The notes under the pieces are model-generated. The model was not told the DNA's origin. It did not search any database and saw only the letters and a list, made by a program, of their open reading frames with translations. A stretch of DNA of 64,000 bases, taken from contig AP019701.1 of NCBI GenBank assembly GCA_006738865.1, positions 2,786,001 through 2,850,000 of the forward strand, written 5' to 3'. The translations under genes and the position numbers were made by a program. This document shows positions 46,034 to 55,919 of this stretch, piece after piece; the stretch's first letter is position 1; each line of letters starts with the position of its first letter. Source of the stretch: Allostella sp. ATCC 35155 (GTDB lineage: Bacteria; Pseudomonadota; Alphaproteobacteria; ATCC43930; Allostellaceae).

Positions 46034-48702
46034 GCCGTTGCAGACGTGCTGCCGGCATCGATCGCGGCCATCAGGCGCGTCAGGTCCGAGGGGCGGATCG
46101 GCTTCTCCAGGAAGGGTCGTCCGCTTCGCGCGAGAAACTTCTGGGCCCGGCTGCCCATCGCGTCGCCGGTGATGAAGCCGAGGCGCCGCACGGTCGCCGG
46201 CTGCTCGTCGACGAGGATCCGGAACAAGGTCTCGCCATCCAGTCCGGGCATCCGCAGGTCGCTCAGCACCAGGTCGTAGCGACTGCGGCGCAGGTGGATC
46301 AGGGCATCGCCGCCGGACAGCGCGGTTTCCACCCGGTCGCCCTGCTGGCGCAGCATCGCGGCGAGCACATCAGCGACGTCGCTCTCGTCGTCGATGACGA
46401 GGACGCGCCTCCCGGCCGGCTCATGAGCCGGCAGCGCCGCATCGCCGGCCGCATCGGCCGCTTCGCCGACGGGGATGCGCAGCGTGAAGAGCGCGCCGCC
46501 GCCGCGTGCGGTGCCGAGCGTAATTGCGCCGCCATGGGCCTCGATCACGCGATGACAGAAGGCCAGCCCGATCCCGGTGCCCGCGCCCAGCCCGCGCGTG
46601 GTGAAGAACGGTTCGAATACCCGCGCATGCAGATCCTCCGGCACGCCGGGGCCGGTATCGCGAACCGTCACCACGACAGTACGCCCGCCATCCGCCGCGG
46701 CGGTCGCGATGGACAGGGTCCGCTCGCCCGGCTCCTCACGCATGGCGATCTCGGCATTGAAGATGAGGTTGGTCAGCACCTGGGCCAGCTGGTCGGGATC
46801 GCCCATGACGGCCGGTAGGGCCTTCGCAAGACGGAGGCGAACCCGGACCCCGGACGACCCCAGGGCGTGCCCGGCGACCTCGACAGCCTCCCGGATGGTC
46901 CGGTTGAGGCAGGTCGGCTCGGTCCGGCGCGGGCGGCGGCGGGCCATCGAGAGGAACGTCTTGACGATGCGGACGCACCGGTCCGCCGCCCGCTCGAGCC
47001 GGCTGAGGCGGTCGACGACGGCGGGATCGCCGCAGGTCTCGCGCAGGAGCAGCGCCTGCCCGACCACGACCGACAAGGGGTTGTTCAACTCGTGCGCCAC
47101 CCCGGCCAGCAGTTCGCCCAGCGCCGCCAGCTTCTCGCTCTGGTGCAGCGCCTCGCGCTGCCGCACGAGCTCCGCCTCGACGGCATGGCGCTCGCTGAGA
47201 TCGAACGTGCAGCCGACGATCACGGGCTCGCCATGCATGTCGACCGTGCGGGCGGAGATCGCCGCGGGAAACCGGCCTCCGTCGGTCCGGCGCAGCTCCA
47301 CTTCGAAGCCGTCGACGCCGCCGTCGCGGATCAGCCGTTCGGTCAATCGCTCGCAATCCGCCGGATTGACGAAGGCGTCGCGGGCATAGGCCGACCCGGC
47401 ATCGGAACCGCCGCCGTAGAGGTCTCGCGAAGCCGGGCTCTGATAGATGATCTGCCCGTCCGAGAGGCGGGTCATCTTGATCGGGACCGGACAAGCTTCC
47501 AGCACCTTCTGCAGCAGCTCCGCGCTCTCGCGCACCGCGCGCTCGGCGCGGCGGATTTCCGTCACGTCGGTGCGGACGCACACGAGGCTGCCATCGGACA
47601 GCCGCGACGTCCCGACGATCATGGTGACGCCGTTGTTCAGCTCCAGCTCGGTCGAGCCCCCGTCGATCGAGCAGAGCAGGTCCGTCAGCTTCGCGGCCGC
47701 CTCCGCGGTGCCGTCGAAACGTTCGCCGTTGACCGCGCGCAGGGCCGGCACCGCCTGCTCGATCAGCTCCCGCCGCTTCTGGCCGACCAGTGCGTCGACC
47801 GGTCGCCCCATCGAGCGGGCATAGGCCTCGTTGCACATGACGATCCGGTCGTCCGGTCCGGTGATGGTGAAGCCCGCGGGAAGCCGGTCGATCGCCTCGC
47901 GCAGGCGCCGGACCGACAGGTCGCGCTCCATCTCCGCCGCCACGCGCCGGCTGATGTCGCGGATCTCGCCGACGAAGACGGTGCGGTTGCCGAGCCGGGC
48001 CTCGACGATGGTCAGCTCCGCCGGAAACTCGCCGCCGTCCCGGCGCCGCGCCGTCACCTGCATCCGGCGGCTCGGCATGCGTTCGGCCGCGCCGCGCACC
48101 CAGGTCGCCATGCCGGCATCATGGGCCCGGCGAAACGCCTCCGGCACGATCAGGTCGACCAGGCGCCGGCCGACCGCTTCCGCCTGCGTATAGCCGAACA
48201 TCCGCTCGGCTTCCGGATTGAATTCGATGACCCGCCCGCCCTCGTCGACGGTGATGATCGCATCGAGCGCCGAGCGGACCATTGCCGCCCGCATGGCGGC
48301 CGCCTCTGCCGCCTGCACCTCCGCCGACCGCTCGCGGGTGATGTCGGTCACGGTGGCGGCGAACCCGCCCTCGGCCAGGATCATGCGGTCGCGGACCCAG
48401 AGCGGTCCCTGCGAGCCGTTCAGGCGATACTCGATCTCGGCGCCACCCGTTTCGGCCAGGCGGCGGAGGGTCTGGGCATAGAGCCGCCGATCCTCGCTGT
48501 GGACGAAGCCCGACCATGCCCGGCCGCGTTCCGGCAGCATCCCTAGGCGGAGCGCGGCATTGGCCGACACGAAGAGGAGCGGCGCCCCCGACGCCAGACG
48601 GGCGGCATAGCGGATGACCGGCCCCTCCCCGATCAGCGCCGCCTGCAGGCCGGCAGGCAGCGCGGCGAATCCGGGATTGGAAGTCGCCCCACGAAATGCC
48701 AT
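46027..48702 (-). CDS. Multi-PAS hybrid sensor histidine kinase
   Basis: 891 residues from ATG 48702, with GGGGAGGG upstream; a longer open frame overlaps the divergent CoA-transferase gene. PAS-like domains lie at about 25-125, 135-255, 265-385 and 395-505. The DHp helix has EKLAALGELLAGVAHELNNPL with phospho-His537. The ATPase domain has an N-box near 645-652, RDTGPGVPE and GTGIGLAFC. A C-terminal receiver (765-885) has Asp815 in LSDLRMPG. No membrane helices are visible, so it is a cytosolic sensor. It likely passes phosphate through its own receiver or directly to the OmpR-type partner. Confidence 0.93.
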   Translation of the reverse strand: MAFRGATSNPGFAALPAGLQAALIGEGPVIRYAARLASGAPLLFVSANAALRLGMLPERGRAWSGFVHSEDRRLYAQTLRRLAETGGAEIEYRLNGSQGPLWVRDRMILAEGGFAATVTDITRERSAEVQAAEAAAMRAAMVRSALDAIITVDEGGRVIEFNPEAERMFGYTQAEAVGRRLVDLIVPEAFRRAHDAGMATWVRGAAERMPSRRMQVTARRRDGGEFPAELTIVEARLGNRTVFVGEIRDISRRVAAEMERDLSVRRLREAIDRLPAGFTITGPDDRIVMCNEAYARSMGRPVDALVGQKRRELIEQAVPALRAVNGERFDGTAEAAAKLTDLLCSIDGGSTELELNNGVTMIVGTSRLSDGSLVCVRTDVTEIRRAERAVRESAELLQKVLEACPVPIKMTRLSDGQIIYQSPASRDLYGGGSDAGSAYARDAFVNPADCERLTERLIRDGGVDGFEVELRRTDGGRFPAAISARTVDMHGEPVIVGCTFDLSERHAVEAELVRQREALHQSEKLAALGELLAGVAHELNNPLSVVVGQALLLRETCGDPAVVDRLSRLERAADRCVRIVKTFLSMARRRPRRTEPTCLNRTIREAVEVAGHALGSSGVRVRLRLAKALPAVMGDPDQLAQVLTNLIFNAEIAMREEPGERTLSIATAAADGGRTVVVTVRDTGPGVPEDLHARVFEPFFTTRGLGAGTGIGLAFCHRVIEAHGGAITLGTARGGGALFTLRIPVGEAADAAGDAALPAHEPAGRRVLVIDDESDVADVLAAMLRQQGDRVETALSGGDALIHLRRSRYDLVLSDLRMPGLDGETLFRILVDEQPATVRRLGFITGDAMGSRAQKFLARSGRPFLEKPIRPSDLTRLMAAIDAGSTSATAC

Positions 48703-48805
48703 CCATCCCTCCCCAACGGCGATCGAGGATCGGTCGCTGCGACGGCCGGGCAGGTTCTGGTCCAGCCGCCATAAATTCTGCATGAATGCGCCAGGGAGTC
48801 GAGCA

Positions 48806-50014
48806 ATGGCCGGAATTCTCTCGGGACTTCGGATCGTGGAAGGGTCCGCCTTCGTCGCCGCGCCGCTCGGCGGCATGACGCTGGCGCAGCTCGGTGCGGA
48901 CGTCATCCGCTTCGATCCGATCGGCGGCGGGATCGACTACCGGCGGTGGCCCGTCACGGAATCCGGGGAGAGCCTCTACTGGGCCGGCCTCAACAAGGGC
49001 AAGCGCTCCATCGCCATCGACCTGCGGTCGCCTGAAGGCCGGGAACTCGCGACCGCCCTCGTCACCGCCGACGGACCCGGCGCCGGCCTGTTCCTGACGA
49101 ACTTTCCGGGCTCCGGCTGGCTGTCCTACGATCGACTCAAGGCGCGGCGGGCCGACCTCGTCATGCTCAACATCGTCGGTGCCCATGACGGCTCGTCTGC
49201 CGTCGACTATACGGTCAACTGTGCCGTCGGCTTTCCCGCCATCACCGGCCGCGACGGAGCCGCCCGTCCCGTCAACAACGTCATGCCGGGCTGGGACGTG
49301 GCGGCCGGCCTCACCGCCTGCGTCGGCCTGCTGGCCGCAGAGCGCCATCGCCGCGCGACCGGCGAGGGCCAGCTCGTGCGGATTCCGCTGTTCGACGTCG
49401 GACTGGCGGTGGTCGGCGCGCTCGGCATGATCGGCGAGGCGGAAATCAACGGCACGGCGCGCCAAGCCTGCGGCAACGACATCTACGGCGCCTTCGGCCG
49501 CGATTTTCCGACGCGCGACGGCCGTCGCGTCATGGTTGCGGCGATCAGCGAGCGGCAGTGGAACGCGCTCGTCGCCACGACCGGGCTCGCCGCCAAGTTC
49601 GCCCTGGTCGAACAGCTCTACGAAGTCGACCTGCGGAAGGAAGGAGATCGGTTCGTCGCGCGCGACGGCATCGCCGCCGTCCTCGGCCCGTGGATCGCCC
49701 AACGCACCCTGACGGAGGTGCGATCGGCGTTCGAGGCCGGTGACGTCCTCTGGGGCCCCTATCAGGACATCGGGCAGCTGCTCGCCGAGGATCCGCGTGC
49801 CTCCCCCGCAAACCCGCTCATCGGCGTCGTCGAACAGCCGCGGATCGGCCGCTACCGCGTTCCCCGCTCGACCCTGGACTTCGGCACGATCGAGCGCCTG
49901 CCGGCCCTGACGGCGCCGGCGCTCGGGCAGCACACGGACGAGGTCCTGTCCGGCATCCTCGGGCTGCCCGACCACGCGATCGGCGATCTGCGGCAACGGA
50001 ACGTGATCGCCTGA
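48806..50014 (+). CDS. Class III CoA-transferase (CaiB/BaiF family)
   Basis: 402 residues from ATG 48806 with GGGAG upstream; ATG 48782 is in frame but has a poorer context. The catalytic aspartate is in PGWDVAAG, exactly 20 residues before the ATGEGQ segment as in formyl-CoA transferase. LAQLGADVIRFDPIGGGIDYRRWP and NKGKRSIAIDL are family segments. It moves CoA between carboxylic acids. No acyl-CoA dehydrogenase or hydratase is adjacent, so the pathway is open. It is divergent from the kinase gene and lies just before phyR. Confidence 0.9.
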   Translation: MAGILSGLRIVEGSAFVAAPLGGMTLAQLGADVIRFDPIGGGIDYRRWPVTESGESLYWAGLNKGKRSIAIDLRSPEGRELATALVTADGPGAGLFLTNFPGSGWLSYDRLKARRADLVMLNIVGAHDGSSAVDYTVNCAVGFPAITGRDGAARPVNNVMPGWDVAAGLTACVGLLAAERHRRATGEGQLVRIPLFDVGLAVVGALGMIGEAEINGTARQACGNDIYGAFGRDFPTRDGRRVMVAAISERQWNALVATTGLAAKFALVEQLYEVDLRKEGDRFVARDGIAAVLGPWIAQRTLTEVRSAFEAGDVLWGPYQDIGQLLAEDPRASPANPLIGVVEQPRIGRYRVPRSTLDFGTIERLPALTAPALGQHTDEVLSGILGLPDHAIGDLRQRNVIA

Positions 50015-50016
50015 AG

Positions 50017-50041
50017 GGAACCGTCGCGACGCGCGTTCGTT
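50017..50041 (+). promoter_or_regulatory. EcfG-type stress promoter GGAAC-N16-CGTT upstream of phyR
   Basis: GGAAC at 50017-50021 and CGTT at 50038-50041 are separated by exactly 16 bp, the consensus for EcfG sigma factors of the alphaproteobacterial general stress response. It lies 229 bp before the phyR start, immediately after the stop of the CoA-transferase gene. phyR is often under such positive feedback. Confidence 0.7.
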
Positions 50042-50269
50042 GTCGGACGGGATGCGAAGGGTTCAGGCCAATGGGGGACGGCAACGGGTGCAGGCGATGG
50101 CCGGCGCGCCGTGCCTGTCGCCACGACCGCTGCCCCGCCCCCTGATGCCCTCGATCTTCCCAAATCTCGCCCCATTCGCTCCGACAATGGATCGCCGACC
50201 GGCCGGTGCCCCGCCAGCCGGGTCCGGCGCGACACAGCCGAACATCCATCAGTGCAGGGATCATCGACC

Positions 50270-51100
50270 ATGACCGACCCCGGACGAGCCTCCGTCGCCG
50301 CCCACCTGCCCTATCTGCGTCGCTATGCGCGCGCCCTGACCGGCTCGCAGGCGGCGGGTGACGCCTGCGTGCGCGGGTGCCTGGAAGCGCTGCTGGCGGA
50401 TCCCGACCGGGACCGCACGCAGATGATGAGTCGGGCCGACCTGTTCGTGCTGTTCCACAAGGTTCACGAACGGCTGGTCGTACCGGAGGACGACTTCGCG
50501 GACGAGGACGAGCTACTCGACGATCCGCTCGACCGCGGCGTCGCCCAGCGGGTCCGCGGGCTCTCGGAACGGAACCGGCAGGTGCTGCTGCTGACCCATA
50601 CGGAAGGCTTCCCGATCCCGGAGGTCGCCCGGATCATCAGCGAATCCCAGGAGATGACGATCGAACTCCTCAACCGTGCCTGGGAGGCGCTGCGCGCGCA
50701 GCCGAGCGCCCAGGTCCTGGTCATCGAGGACGAGCCGATCATCGCCCTCGACATCGCCGGCATCCTCAAGGACATGGGCCACGACGTCATCGGGGTCGCC
50801 GCCACCTCCGACCAGGCGGTCGCGCTGGCCCAGGCACGCAACCCGTCGCTGGTGCTGGCCGATGTCCAGCTGGAGGACGGCAGCACCGGCATCGAGGCAG
50901 CGACGAAGATCCTGGAGATGCTGTCGGTGCCGGTCGTTTTCGTGACGGCCTATCCCGAGCGGCTCCTGACCGGCGAGCGCATCGAGCCCGCCTTCCTCGT
51001 CTCCAAGCCTTTCGAGCCGCAGACCCTCGAAGTCGCCGTCTCCCAGGCGCTGCTCTGCGGCGCCGAGGCAAACATCCTGCGCCGCCCGAAGGTCGCCTGA
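50270..51100 (+). CDS. phyR: PhyR, general stress response anti-anti-sigma response regulator
   Basis: 276 residues from ATG 50270. The N-terminal 140 residues are an ECF-sigma-like module (region 2-like LPYLRRYARALTGS; region 4-like GLSERNRQVLLLTHTEGFPIPEVARI), and residues 146-270 are a receiver domain with acidic residues at 153-155, phospho-acceptor Asp198 (VLADVQLEDG) and Lys in VSKPFEP. In Alphaproteobacteria, phosphorylated PhyR sequesters NepR and frees EcfG. No nepR or ecfG gene can be found in this window, although they usually flank phyR. The multi-PAS kinase 1.6 kb away is of a different type from the HWE/HisKA2 kinases known to act on PhyR. Confidence 0.93.
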   Translation: MTDPGRASVAAHLPYLRRYARALTGSQAAGDACVRGCLEALLADPDRDRTQMMSRADLFVLFHKVHERLVVPEDDFADEDELLDDPLDRGVAQRVRGLSERNRQVLLLTHTEGFPIPEVARIISESQEMTIELLNRAWEALRAQPSAQVLVIEDEPIIALDIAGILKDMGHDVIGVAATSDQAVALAQARNPSLVLADVQLEDGSTGIEAATKILEMLSVPVVFVTAYPERLLTGERIEPAFLVSKPFEPQTLEVAVSQALLCGAEANILRRPKVA

Positions 51101-51173
51101 TCCGGCGCGGCCGGCCGGGCGCACCGGCCGGCCGCCAGCGTCCGTCCTTCTCCCGTCTGCTTCCGTCCGGCGA

Positions 51174-51299
51174 GCCATCGCCGGTTGGCCATCGCCGGTT
51201 GGCCATCGCCGGTTGGCCGTCGCCGGTTGGCCATCGCCGGTTGGCCGTCGCCGGTTGGCCATCGCCGGTTGGCCATCGCCGGTTGGCCATCGCCGGTTG
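51174..51299. repeat. 14-bp tandem repeat, nine copies
   Basis: The unit is GCC(A/G)TCGCCGGTTG. Copies four and six carry GCCGTC, the others GCCATC. The array fills part of the 340-bp gap between phyR and the TAXI receptor gene, which otherwise holds GC-rich sequence and a promoter. All frames are open across it, but it does not look coding. Each unit contains overlapping CCGGTTGGCC. It may be a protein-binding array, a transcript-end structure or a neutral minisatellite. Confidence 0.92.
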
Positions 51300-51353
51300 G
51301 GCCGGCCGGATGGGGATTTCGCCCTACCGTTGCCGGCGCCGGGCGATCACGCC

Positions 51354-51381
51354 TTGCTCCGATCGCTACATTTTATATAAT
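51354..51381 (+). promoter_or_regulatory. Sigma70-type promoter for the TAXI-TRAP operon
   Basis: A perfect TATAAT at 51376-51381 stands in an A+T-rich island (51368-51386), with TTGCTC at 51354-51359, 16 bp upstream. The receptor start is 60 bp downstream. It is the clearest housekeeping promoter in the window. Confidence 0.65.
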
Positions 51382-51440
51382 ATTAGTCAGAACTGGGCCG
51401 CCATCCGATGTGAGCCCGGACCCAAGAAGGGAAACCAGGG

Positions 51441-52511
51441 ATGAAACGCCTGCTTTCGGCGGCAGTCGCCGCCGCAATTGGACTGGCTGTCGCACCCGTC
51501 GCCGCCCAGCAACCGCTCGCATCGGTCGACCGCATGAAGAGCGGCGACACCTGGCAGCTCGTATTCGGCTCCGCCAGCGCAACCGGAACCTACTTTGCCG
51601 GCATGTCGGCGCTGGCCGCCGTTCTCAGCGAGAAGATGCCGAACGTCCGGGCGACCGCGACGGTCAGCCCCGGCTCGGCAGTGGAAGTGTTCCCGCAGCT
51701 GATGCGCGCCGAGCGTGCCGGCGGGATGCACACCAGCTACGACATCGACATCGGCTATCGCGGCGTCAGCACCTTCAAGGGTCGCGACATCCCGATCCGC
51801 AACTGGTTCTTCGCCCAGGAAGCCGTCTACAACGTCTTCATCCTGAAGAAGCGCAACATCACCAGCATCCCGCAGCTCAAGGGCAGCGGCCTGCGGTTCG
51901 GCGGCGCCGTCGTGCCGATCGACCAGAACCGGCCCGAGCGCTGGGACAACGCCTTCGCCTTCTTCCATGCGCTGATGACGGCACACGGCATCGACCCGTT
52001 CAAGGACGTGACGATGCTGCCCTACAACACCTCGCAATCGATCGAGCAGCTCGGCAGCGCCAACATCGACGGGCTGTCCGCCAGCCGCGCGCTCGGCAGC
52101 GGCGCGATCAGCGAGCTGTCGACCAAGCAGGACCTCTACGTCCTGCAGCCGGACCCGGCCACCGTGAAGAAGGTCGAAGCGGCATTCCCGGTCTACGCCC
52201 AGCCCTACGCCAAGGACGCCTATCCGAAGATCGAGGTGCCCGCGCCGGGCCTGGGATTCTTCCACGGCGTCTATGCCGTGCTGCACCGCGACCTGCCCGA
52301 CGACCTCGTCTATCAGATGACCAAGGTGCTGTGGGACAACATCGACGTGATGCGCAACGCGCACCCGTCGTTCAAGGTCGCGAAGCTGGAAACGGCGCTG
52401 AAGGGCACCGAGGTGCCGCCGCACCCGGGCGCGCTGCGCTTCTATGTCGAGAAGAACGTCGAGGGCGCGAAGGCGTGGGCCGAGAAGCTCGCGAAAGCGA
52501 AGAAGAGCTAG
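51441..52511 (+). CDS. TAXI-family TRAP solute-binding protein
   Basis: 356 residues with a Sec signal (MKRLLSAAVAAAIGLAVAPVAAQ, cleavage near residue 22). The TAXI hallmark appears as FGSASATGTYFAGMSAL, followed by PGSAVEVFPQLMRAERAGGM. TAXI receptors deliver glutamate/2-oxoglutarate-like or other dicarboxylates to fused TRAP permeases. The promoter lies 60 bp upstream. A 15-bp perfect hairpin follows the stop. The operon partners are a fused permease and isopropylmalate-type enzymes, which suggests a branched dicarboxylate ligand. Confidence 0.9.
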   Translation: MKRLLSAAVAAAIGLAVAPVAAQQPLASVDRMKSGDTWQLVFGSASATGTYFAGMSALAAVLSEKMPNVRATATVSPGSAVEVFPQLMRAERAGGMHTSYDIDIGYRGVSTFKGRDIPIRNWFFAQEAVYNVFILKKRNITSIPQLKGSGLRFGGAVVPIDQNRPERWDNAFAFFHALMTAHGIDPFKDVTMLPYNTSQSIEQLGSANIDGLSASRALGSGAISELSTKQDLYVLQPDPATVKKVEAAFPVYAQPYAKDAYPKIEVPAPGLGFFHGVYAVLHRDLPDDLVYQMTKVLWDNIDVMRNAHPSFKVAKLETALKGTEVPPHPGALRFYVEKNVEGAKAWAEKLAKAKKS

Positions 52512-52525
52512 GCCGCCGCCGACAC

Positions 52526-52558
52526 CCGCCGGCGCCGATCCCCGATCGGCGCCGGCGG
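52526..52558 (+). terminator. 15-bp perfect stem-loop after TAXI receptor gene
   Basis: CCGCCGGCGCCGATC and GATCGGCGCCGGCGG pair completely around a 3-nt loop, followed by CCTCTTTC. It lies 14 bp past the stop, and should cause partial termination so that the receptor is made in excess over the permease. Confidence 0.7.
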
Positions 52559-52590
52559 CCTCTTTCGCCTCCCATCCAAGGACTCCCGAC

Positions 52591-54480
52591 ATGACCGCTT
52601 CCGGGCAGGTCCGTCCCCTGATCATGCGGACGCAGTGGTTCGTGGCTGCGGCGCTGAGCACGCTGATCCTCGCCAGCGCGATGTATTCCGCGTTCTTCGG
52701 TGCGATGAACGCCTATGTGCACCGGCCCCTGTTCCTGTTCGCGGCCATCACCTGCACCATCCTGCTGTTCCCCTCGCGCTGGTTCCGCGAGGGATCCCTG
52801 GCGGAAGTGGCGTTCAATATCCTGATCCTGCTGCTCGTCGGCATACCCAGCATCTATCTGGTGCTGGCCTGGGACGACATGCTGTTCGACAGCTACCTGA
52901 CCCCGCGCGAGCGCCTGCTGGCGGTCATGCTGGTTCTGTCGGTCTTCGAGGCCGCGCGCCGGACGACGGCCATGCCGCTGATCTTCGTCGTCGTCGCCTT
53001 CGTCGCCTATGCGGTCTACGGCAACTATGCGCCCGGCATCCTCAACCATGCCGGCGTCACCTGGGAGAACGCGCTCAAGGTCACGGTCCTCGGCTTCGAC
53101 GGCATCTACGGCACCCCGCTCGCCTTCGCCGCCGGATTCGTGTCGATCTTCGTGTTCTTCACTTCGCTGCTGACCGTATCGGGCGCCGGAAACTACCTCC
53201 TCAACCTCACCTTCGCCTTCGCGGGCAACTGGCGCGGCGGCCCGGGCAAGGTCGCCGTGCTCTCGAGCGCGCTGATGGGCATGGTGACCGGCAGCGGCAT
53301 CACCAACGTCCTGACCACCGGCACCATCACGATCCCGCTGATGAAGCGCGCCGGCTATCGCGCCAGCTTCGCCGGCGGCGTGGAGGCGGTCGCATCCACC
53401 GGCAGCCAGTTCGTGCCGCCGATCCTCGGCGCCTCGGCGTTCCTGATGGCCGAGTACACCAACACGCCGTTCATCCTGATCGCCGGCTATTGCCTCGTTC
53501 CCGGCCTGCTCTACTACCTCAGCGTCTTCGCCCAGGTGCATTTCCGCTCGTGCAAGGTGCACATCGCCCCGCCCGAGGAATTCGCGGACGTCAACATCCG
53601 CGAGAACCTGCTCAAGAGCCTGGTCATCTTCGTGCCGATCGTGGTGCTGCTCGCGCTCCTGGTGCAGAACCTGGCCATCGACTTCTCGATCGCGATCGCG
53701 CTGATCGTGCTCTTCCTCGGCACCACCATCCTGCGCGAGACGCGGGTGCTGTCGGGCGAGCGCATCCGCGAGTACGCGCTCGATGCCGCCCGCACGCTGG
53801 GCGCCATCTCGGTCGCCCTCGCGCTCTGCGGGATCGTCGTCGGCATGCTGCTGCTGACCGGCCTCGGCGCCCGCCTCGCCACGCTGATCGGCACCATGTC
53901 CGGCGGGTCGCTGCTGATCGCGCTGATCATGTGCGCCGGCGTCGCGATCATCGTCGGCATGGGCGTCGTCACGGTCGGCGCCTACGTCATCGTCGCCAGC
54001 CTGACCGCGCCGGTGCTGATCAGCCTCGGCATGCCGCTGATCGTAGCCCACCTCTTCATCTTCTACTTCGCGGTGCTCAGCGGCCTCAGCCCGCCGGTCG
54101 CCGTCGTCATCTTCGCCGCCGCCGGCATCGCGCAGGCGCCGGCGATGGCGGTGGCGTGGGCGGCCCTGCGGCTCGGCTTCGTCGCCTGGCTGGTGCCCTT
54201 CATGTTCGCCTTCTATCCCAGCCTGATCGGGGTCGACGGCCTGACCCCGCAGTTCTTCCTGCATTTCGGCACCGCGATCGCCGGCGTAGTCGCGTTCTCG
54301 GCCGCGTTCGAGGGCTGGGCGGTCGGCCGCGCCGACGTTCCGCAACGGCTGCTCTTCGCCGTCGGCGGCGTCGGCCTGCTCTATCCCGATCTCTATCTGA
54401 GCCTGCTGGGCGCGGCATTCCTCGCCGCCGGGCTGACCCTGAACTGGCGCGATCACCGGCGGGTTCCGGCCGTGGCATGA
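52591..54480 (+). CDS. Fused TRAP permease (DctQM-type, TAXI class)
   Basis: 629 residues from ATG 52591 with AAGGA upstream; the longer frame upstream is noncoding. It is highly hydrophobic, with well over a dozen helices: an N-terminal DctQ-like portion and a C-terminal DctM-like portion with [52 protein letters not shown] and [19 protein letters not shown]. These motifs define the 4TM/12TM fused permeases that pair with TAXI receptors. It is followed at once by leuC, with a possible ATGA overlap start at 54477. Confidence 0.92.
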   Translation: MTASGQVRPLIMRTQWFVAAALSTLILASAMYSAFFGAMNAYVHRPLFLFAAITCTILLFPSRWFREGSLAEVAFNILILLLVGIPSIYLVLAWDDMLFDSYLTPRERLLAVMLVLSVFEAARRTTAMPLIFVVVAFVAYAVYGNYAPGILNHAGVTWENALKVTVLGFDGIYGTPLAFAAGFVSIFVFFTSLLTVSGAGNYLLNLTFAFAGNWRGGPGKVAVLSSALMGMVTGSGITNVLTTGTITIPLMKRAGYRASFAGGVEAVASTGSQFVPPILGASAFLMAEYTNTPFILIAGYCLVPGLLYYLSVFAQVHFRSCKVHIAPPEEFADVNIRENLLKSLVIFVPIVVLLALLVQNLAIDFSIAIALIVLFLGTTILRETRVLSGERIREYALDAARTLGAISVALALCGIVVGMLLLTGLGARLATLIGTMSGGSLLIALIMCAGVAIIVGMGVVTVGAYVIVASLTAPVLISLGMPLIVAHLFIFYFAVLSGLSPPVAVVIFAAAGIAQAPAMAVAWAALRLGFVAWLVPFMFAFYPSLIGVDGLTPQFFLHFGTAIAGVVAFSAAFEGWAVGRADVPQRLLFAVGGVGLLYPDLYLSLLGAAFLAAGLTLNWRDHRRVPAVA

Positions 54481-54494
54481 GTGGAGGCCCGACG

Positions 54495-55907
54495 ATGGAC
54501 GAACCCCGCACGCTCTACCGCAAGATCTGGGACGCGCACGTCGTGGAGACGATGGCGGACGGCCGTTGCCTGCTGGCCGTCGACCGCCACCTGCTGCACG
54601 ACGGCGTCGCCATGTATGCGTTCGAGGCCCTGGCCGCCAAGGGCCTCGCGGTCCGCCGCCCCGACCTCACCCTGGCCGTGGCCGATCATGTCGTGCCGAC
54701 CGGGCCGCGCGACCGGCCGCTCGCCTACGAGGACGACGACGCGCGTCGGATGATCCGCGACATCGCGGCCGGCTGCGCGGCGGCCGGGATCACGGCCCAT
54801 CTGGTCGGCGATCCGCGCCAGGGCATCGTCCACGTCGTCGGGCCCGAGCAGGGCTTCATCCTGCCCGGCACCCTGGCCGTCTGCGGCGACAGCCACACCT
54901 CGACCTACGGTGCGTTCGGTGCCTATGCCTTCGGCATCGGCATCACCGAGGTCGGCCACGTCCTGGCGACCCAGACGATCAAGCAGCAGCGCTCGCGCGC
55001 GATGCGGGTGACCTTCCAGGGTCCGCGCGCCCGCGGCACCACCGCCAAGGACATGGCGCTGTTCCTGATGCGCAGCATCGGGGTCGCCGGCGGCACCGGC
55101 CATGTCATCGAGTACCAGGGCTCGGCCGTCGAGGCGATGTCGATGGAAGAGCGGATGACGCTCTGCAACATGACGATCGAGGTCGGCGCCCGCGCCGGCC
55201 TGGTGGCGCCGGACGAGACGACCCTGTCCTATCTGCGCGGGCGGCCGATGGCGCCGGCCGGCGCGGACTGGGATGCCGCGGTCGCGGCCTGGCGCGGACT
55301 GCGATCCGATCCCGACGCCGCCTTCGACCGCGACGTGACGCTGGACGTGACCGACCTTGCGCCGCACGTCACCTGGGGCACCAATCCGGGCCAGGCGGCC
55401 CCCGTGACCGCCGAGGTTCCCGACCCTGCCGCAGCGGCCAGCGAAGCGGAGGCAGCCGCCATCGCCCGCGCCCTCGACTATATGGGGCTGCGGGCCGGAC
55501 AGCCCCTGCGCGACGTCGCGATCGACCATGTCTTCATCGGCTCCTGCACCAACGGGCGGATCGAGGATCTGCGTTCGGCCGTCGAAGTCATCCGCAACCG
55601 CCGCGTCGCGCCGGGCGTCACCGCCTGGGTCGTCCCCGGATCGGGCGCGGTCAAGGCCCAGGCCGAGCGCGAGGGGCTGGACGAGTTCTTCCGCGCCGCC
55701 GGATTCGACTGGCGCGAACCCGGCTGCTCGATGTGCCTGGCGATGAACGGGGAACGGCTGCGGCCCGGCCAGCGCAGCGCCTCGACCTCGAACCGCAACT
55801 TCGAAGGCCGGCAGGGCGCTGGCGCCCGCACCCACCTGATGAGCCCGGCGATGGCCGCGGCAGCCGCGGTGACCGGGCGGCTGACCGACGTCCGCGACCT
55901 GCTCTAA
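54495..55907 (+). CDS. leuC: 3-isopropylmalate dehydratase large subunit (LeuC-like)
   Basis: 470 residues from ATG 54495, which has GGAGG seven bases upstream; ATG 54477 would add six residues. Aconitase-superfamily motifs: [19 protein letters not shown] and cluster cysteines in IGSCTNGR and CSMCLAMN. With LeuD it would isomerise 2- to 3-isopropylmalate or a related 2-alkylmalate. A biosynthetic leu operon with a TRAP importer would be unusual, so I infer a catabolic or salvage role for a malate derivative. Confidence 0.88.
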   Translation: MDEPRTLYRKIWDAHVVETMADGRCLLAVDRHLLHDGVAMYAFEALAAKGLAVRRPDLTLAVADHVVPTGPRDRPLAYEDDDARRMIRDIAAGCAAAGITAHLVGDPRQGIVHVVGPEQGFILPGTLAVCGDSHTSTYGAFGAYAFGIGITEVGHVLATQTIKQQRSRAMRVTFQGPRARGTTAKDMALFLMRSIGVAGGTGHVIEYQGSAVEAMSMEERMTLCNMTIEVGARAGLVAPDETTLSYLRGRPMAPAGADWDAAVAAWRGLRSDPDAAFDRDVTLDVTDLAPHVTWGTNPGQAAPVTAEVPDPAAAASEAEAAAIARALDYMGLRAGQPLRDVAIDHVFIGSCTNGRIEDLRSAVEVIRNRRVAPGVTAWVVPGSGAVKAQAEREGLDEFFRAAGFDWREPGCSMCLAMNGERLRPGQRSASTSNRNFEGRQGAGARTHLMSPAMAAAAAVTGRLTDVRDLL

Positions 55908-55919
55908 GGACCCCCGCCG

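Noticed and set aside
50015-50269. A nepR gene upstream of phyR
   Set aside because: Short frames on both strands were read; none has the helical NepR signature. The region holds only the promoter and an untranslated leader.
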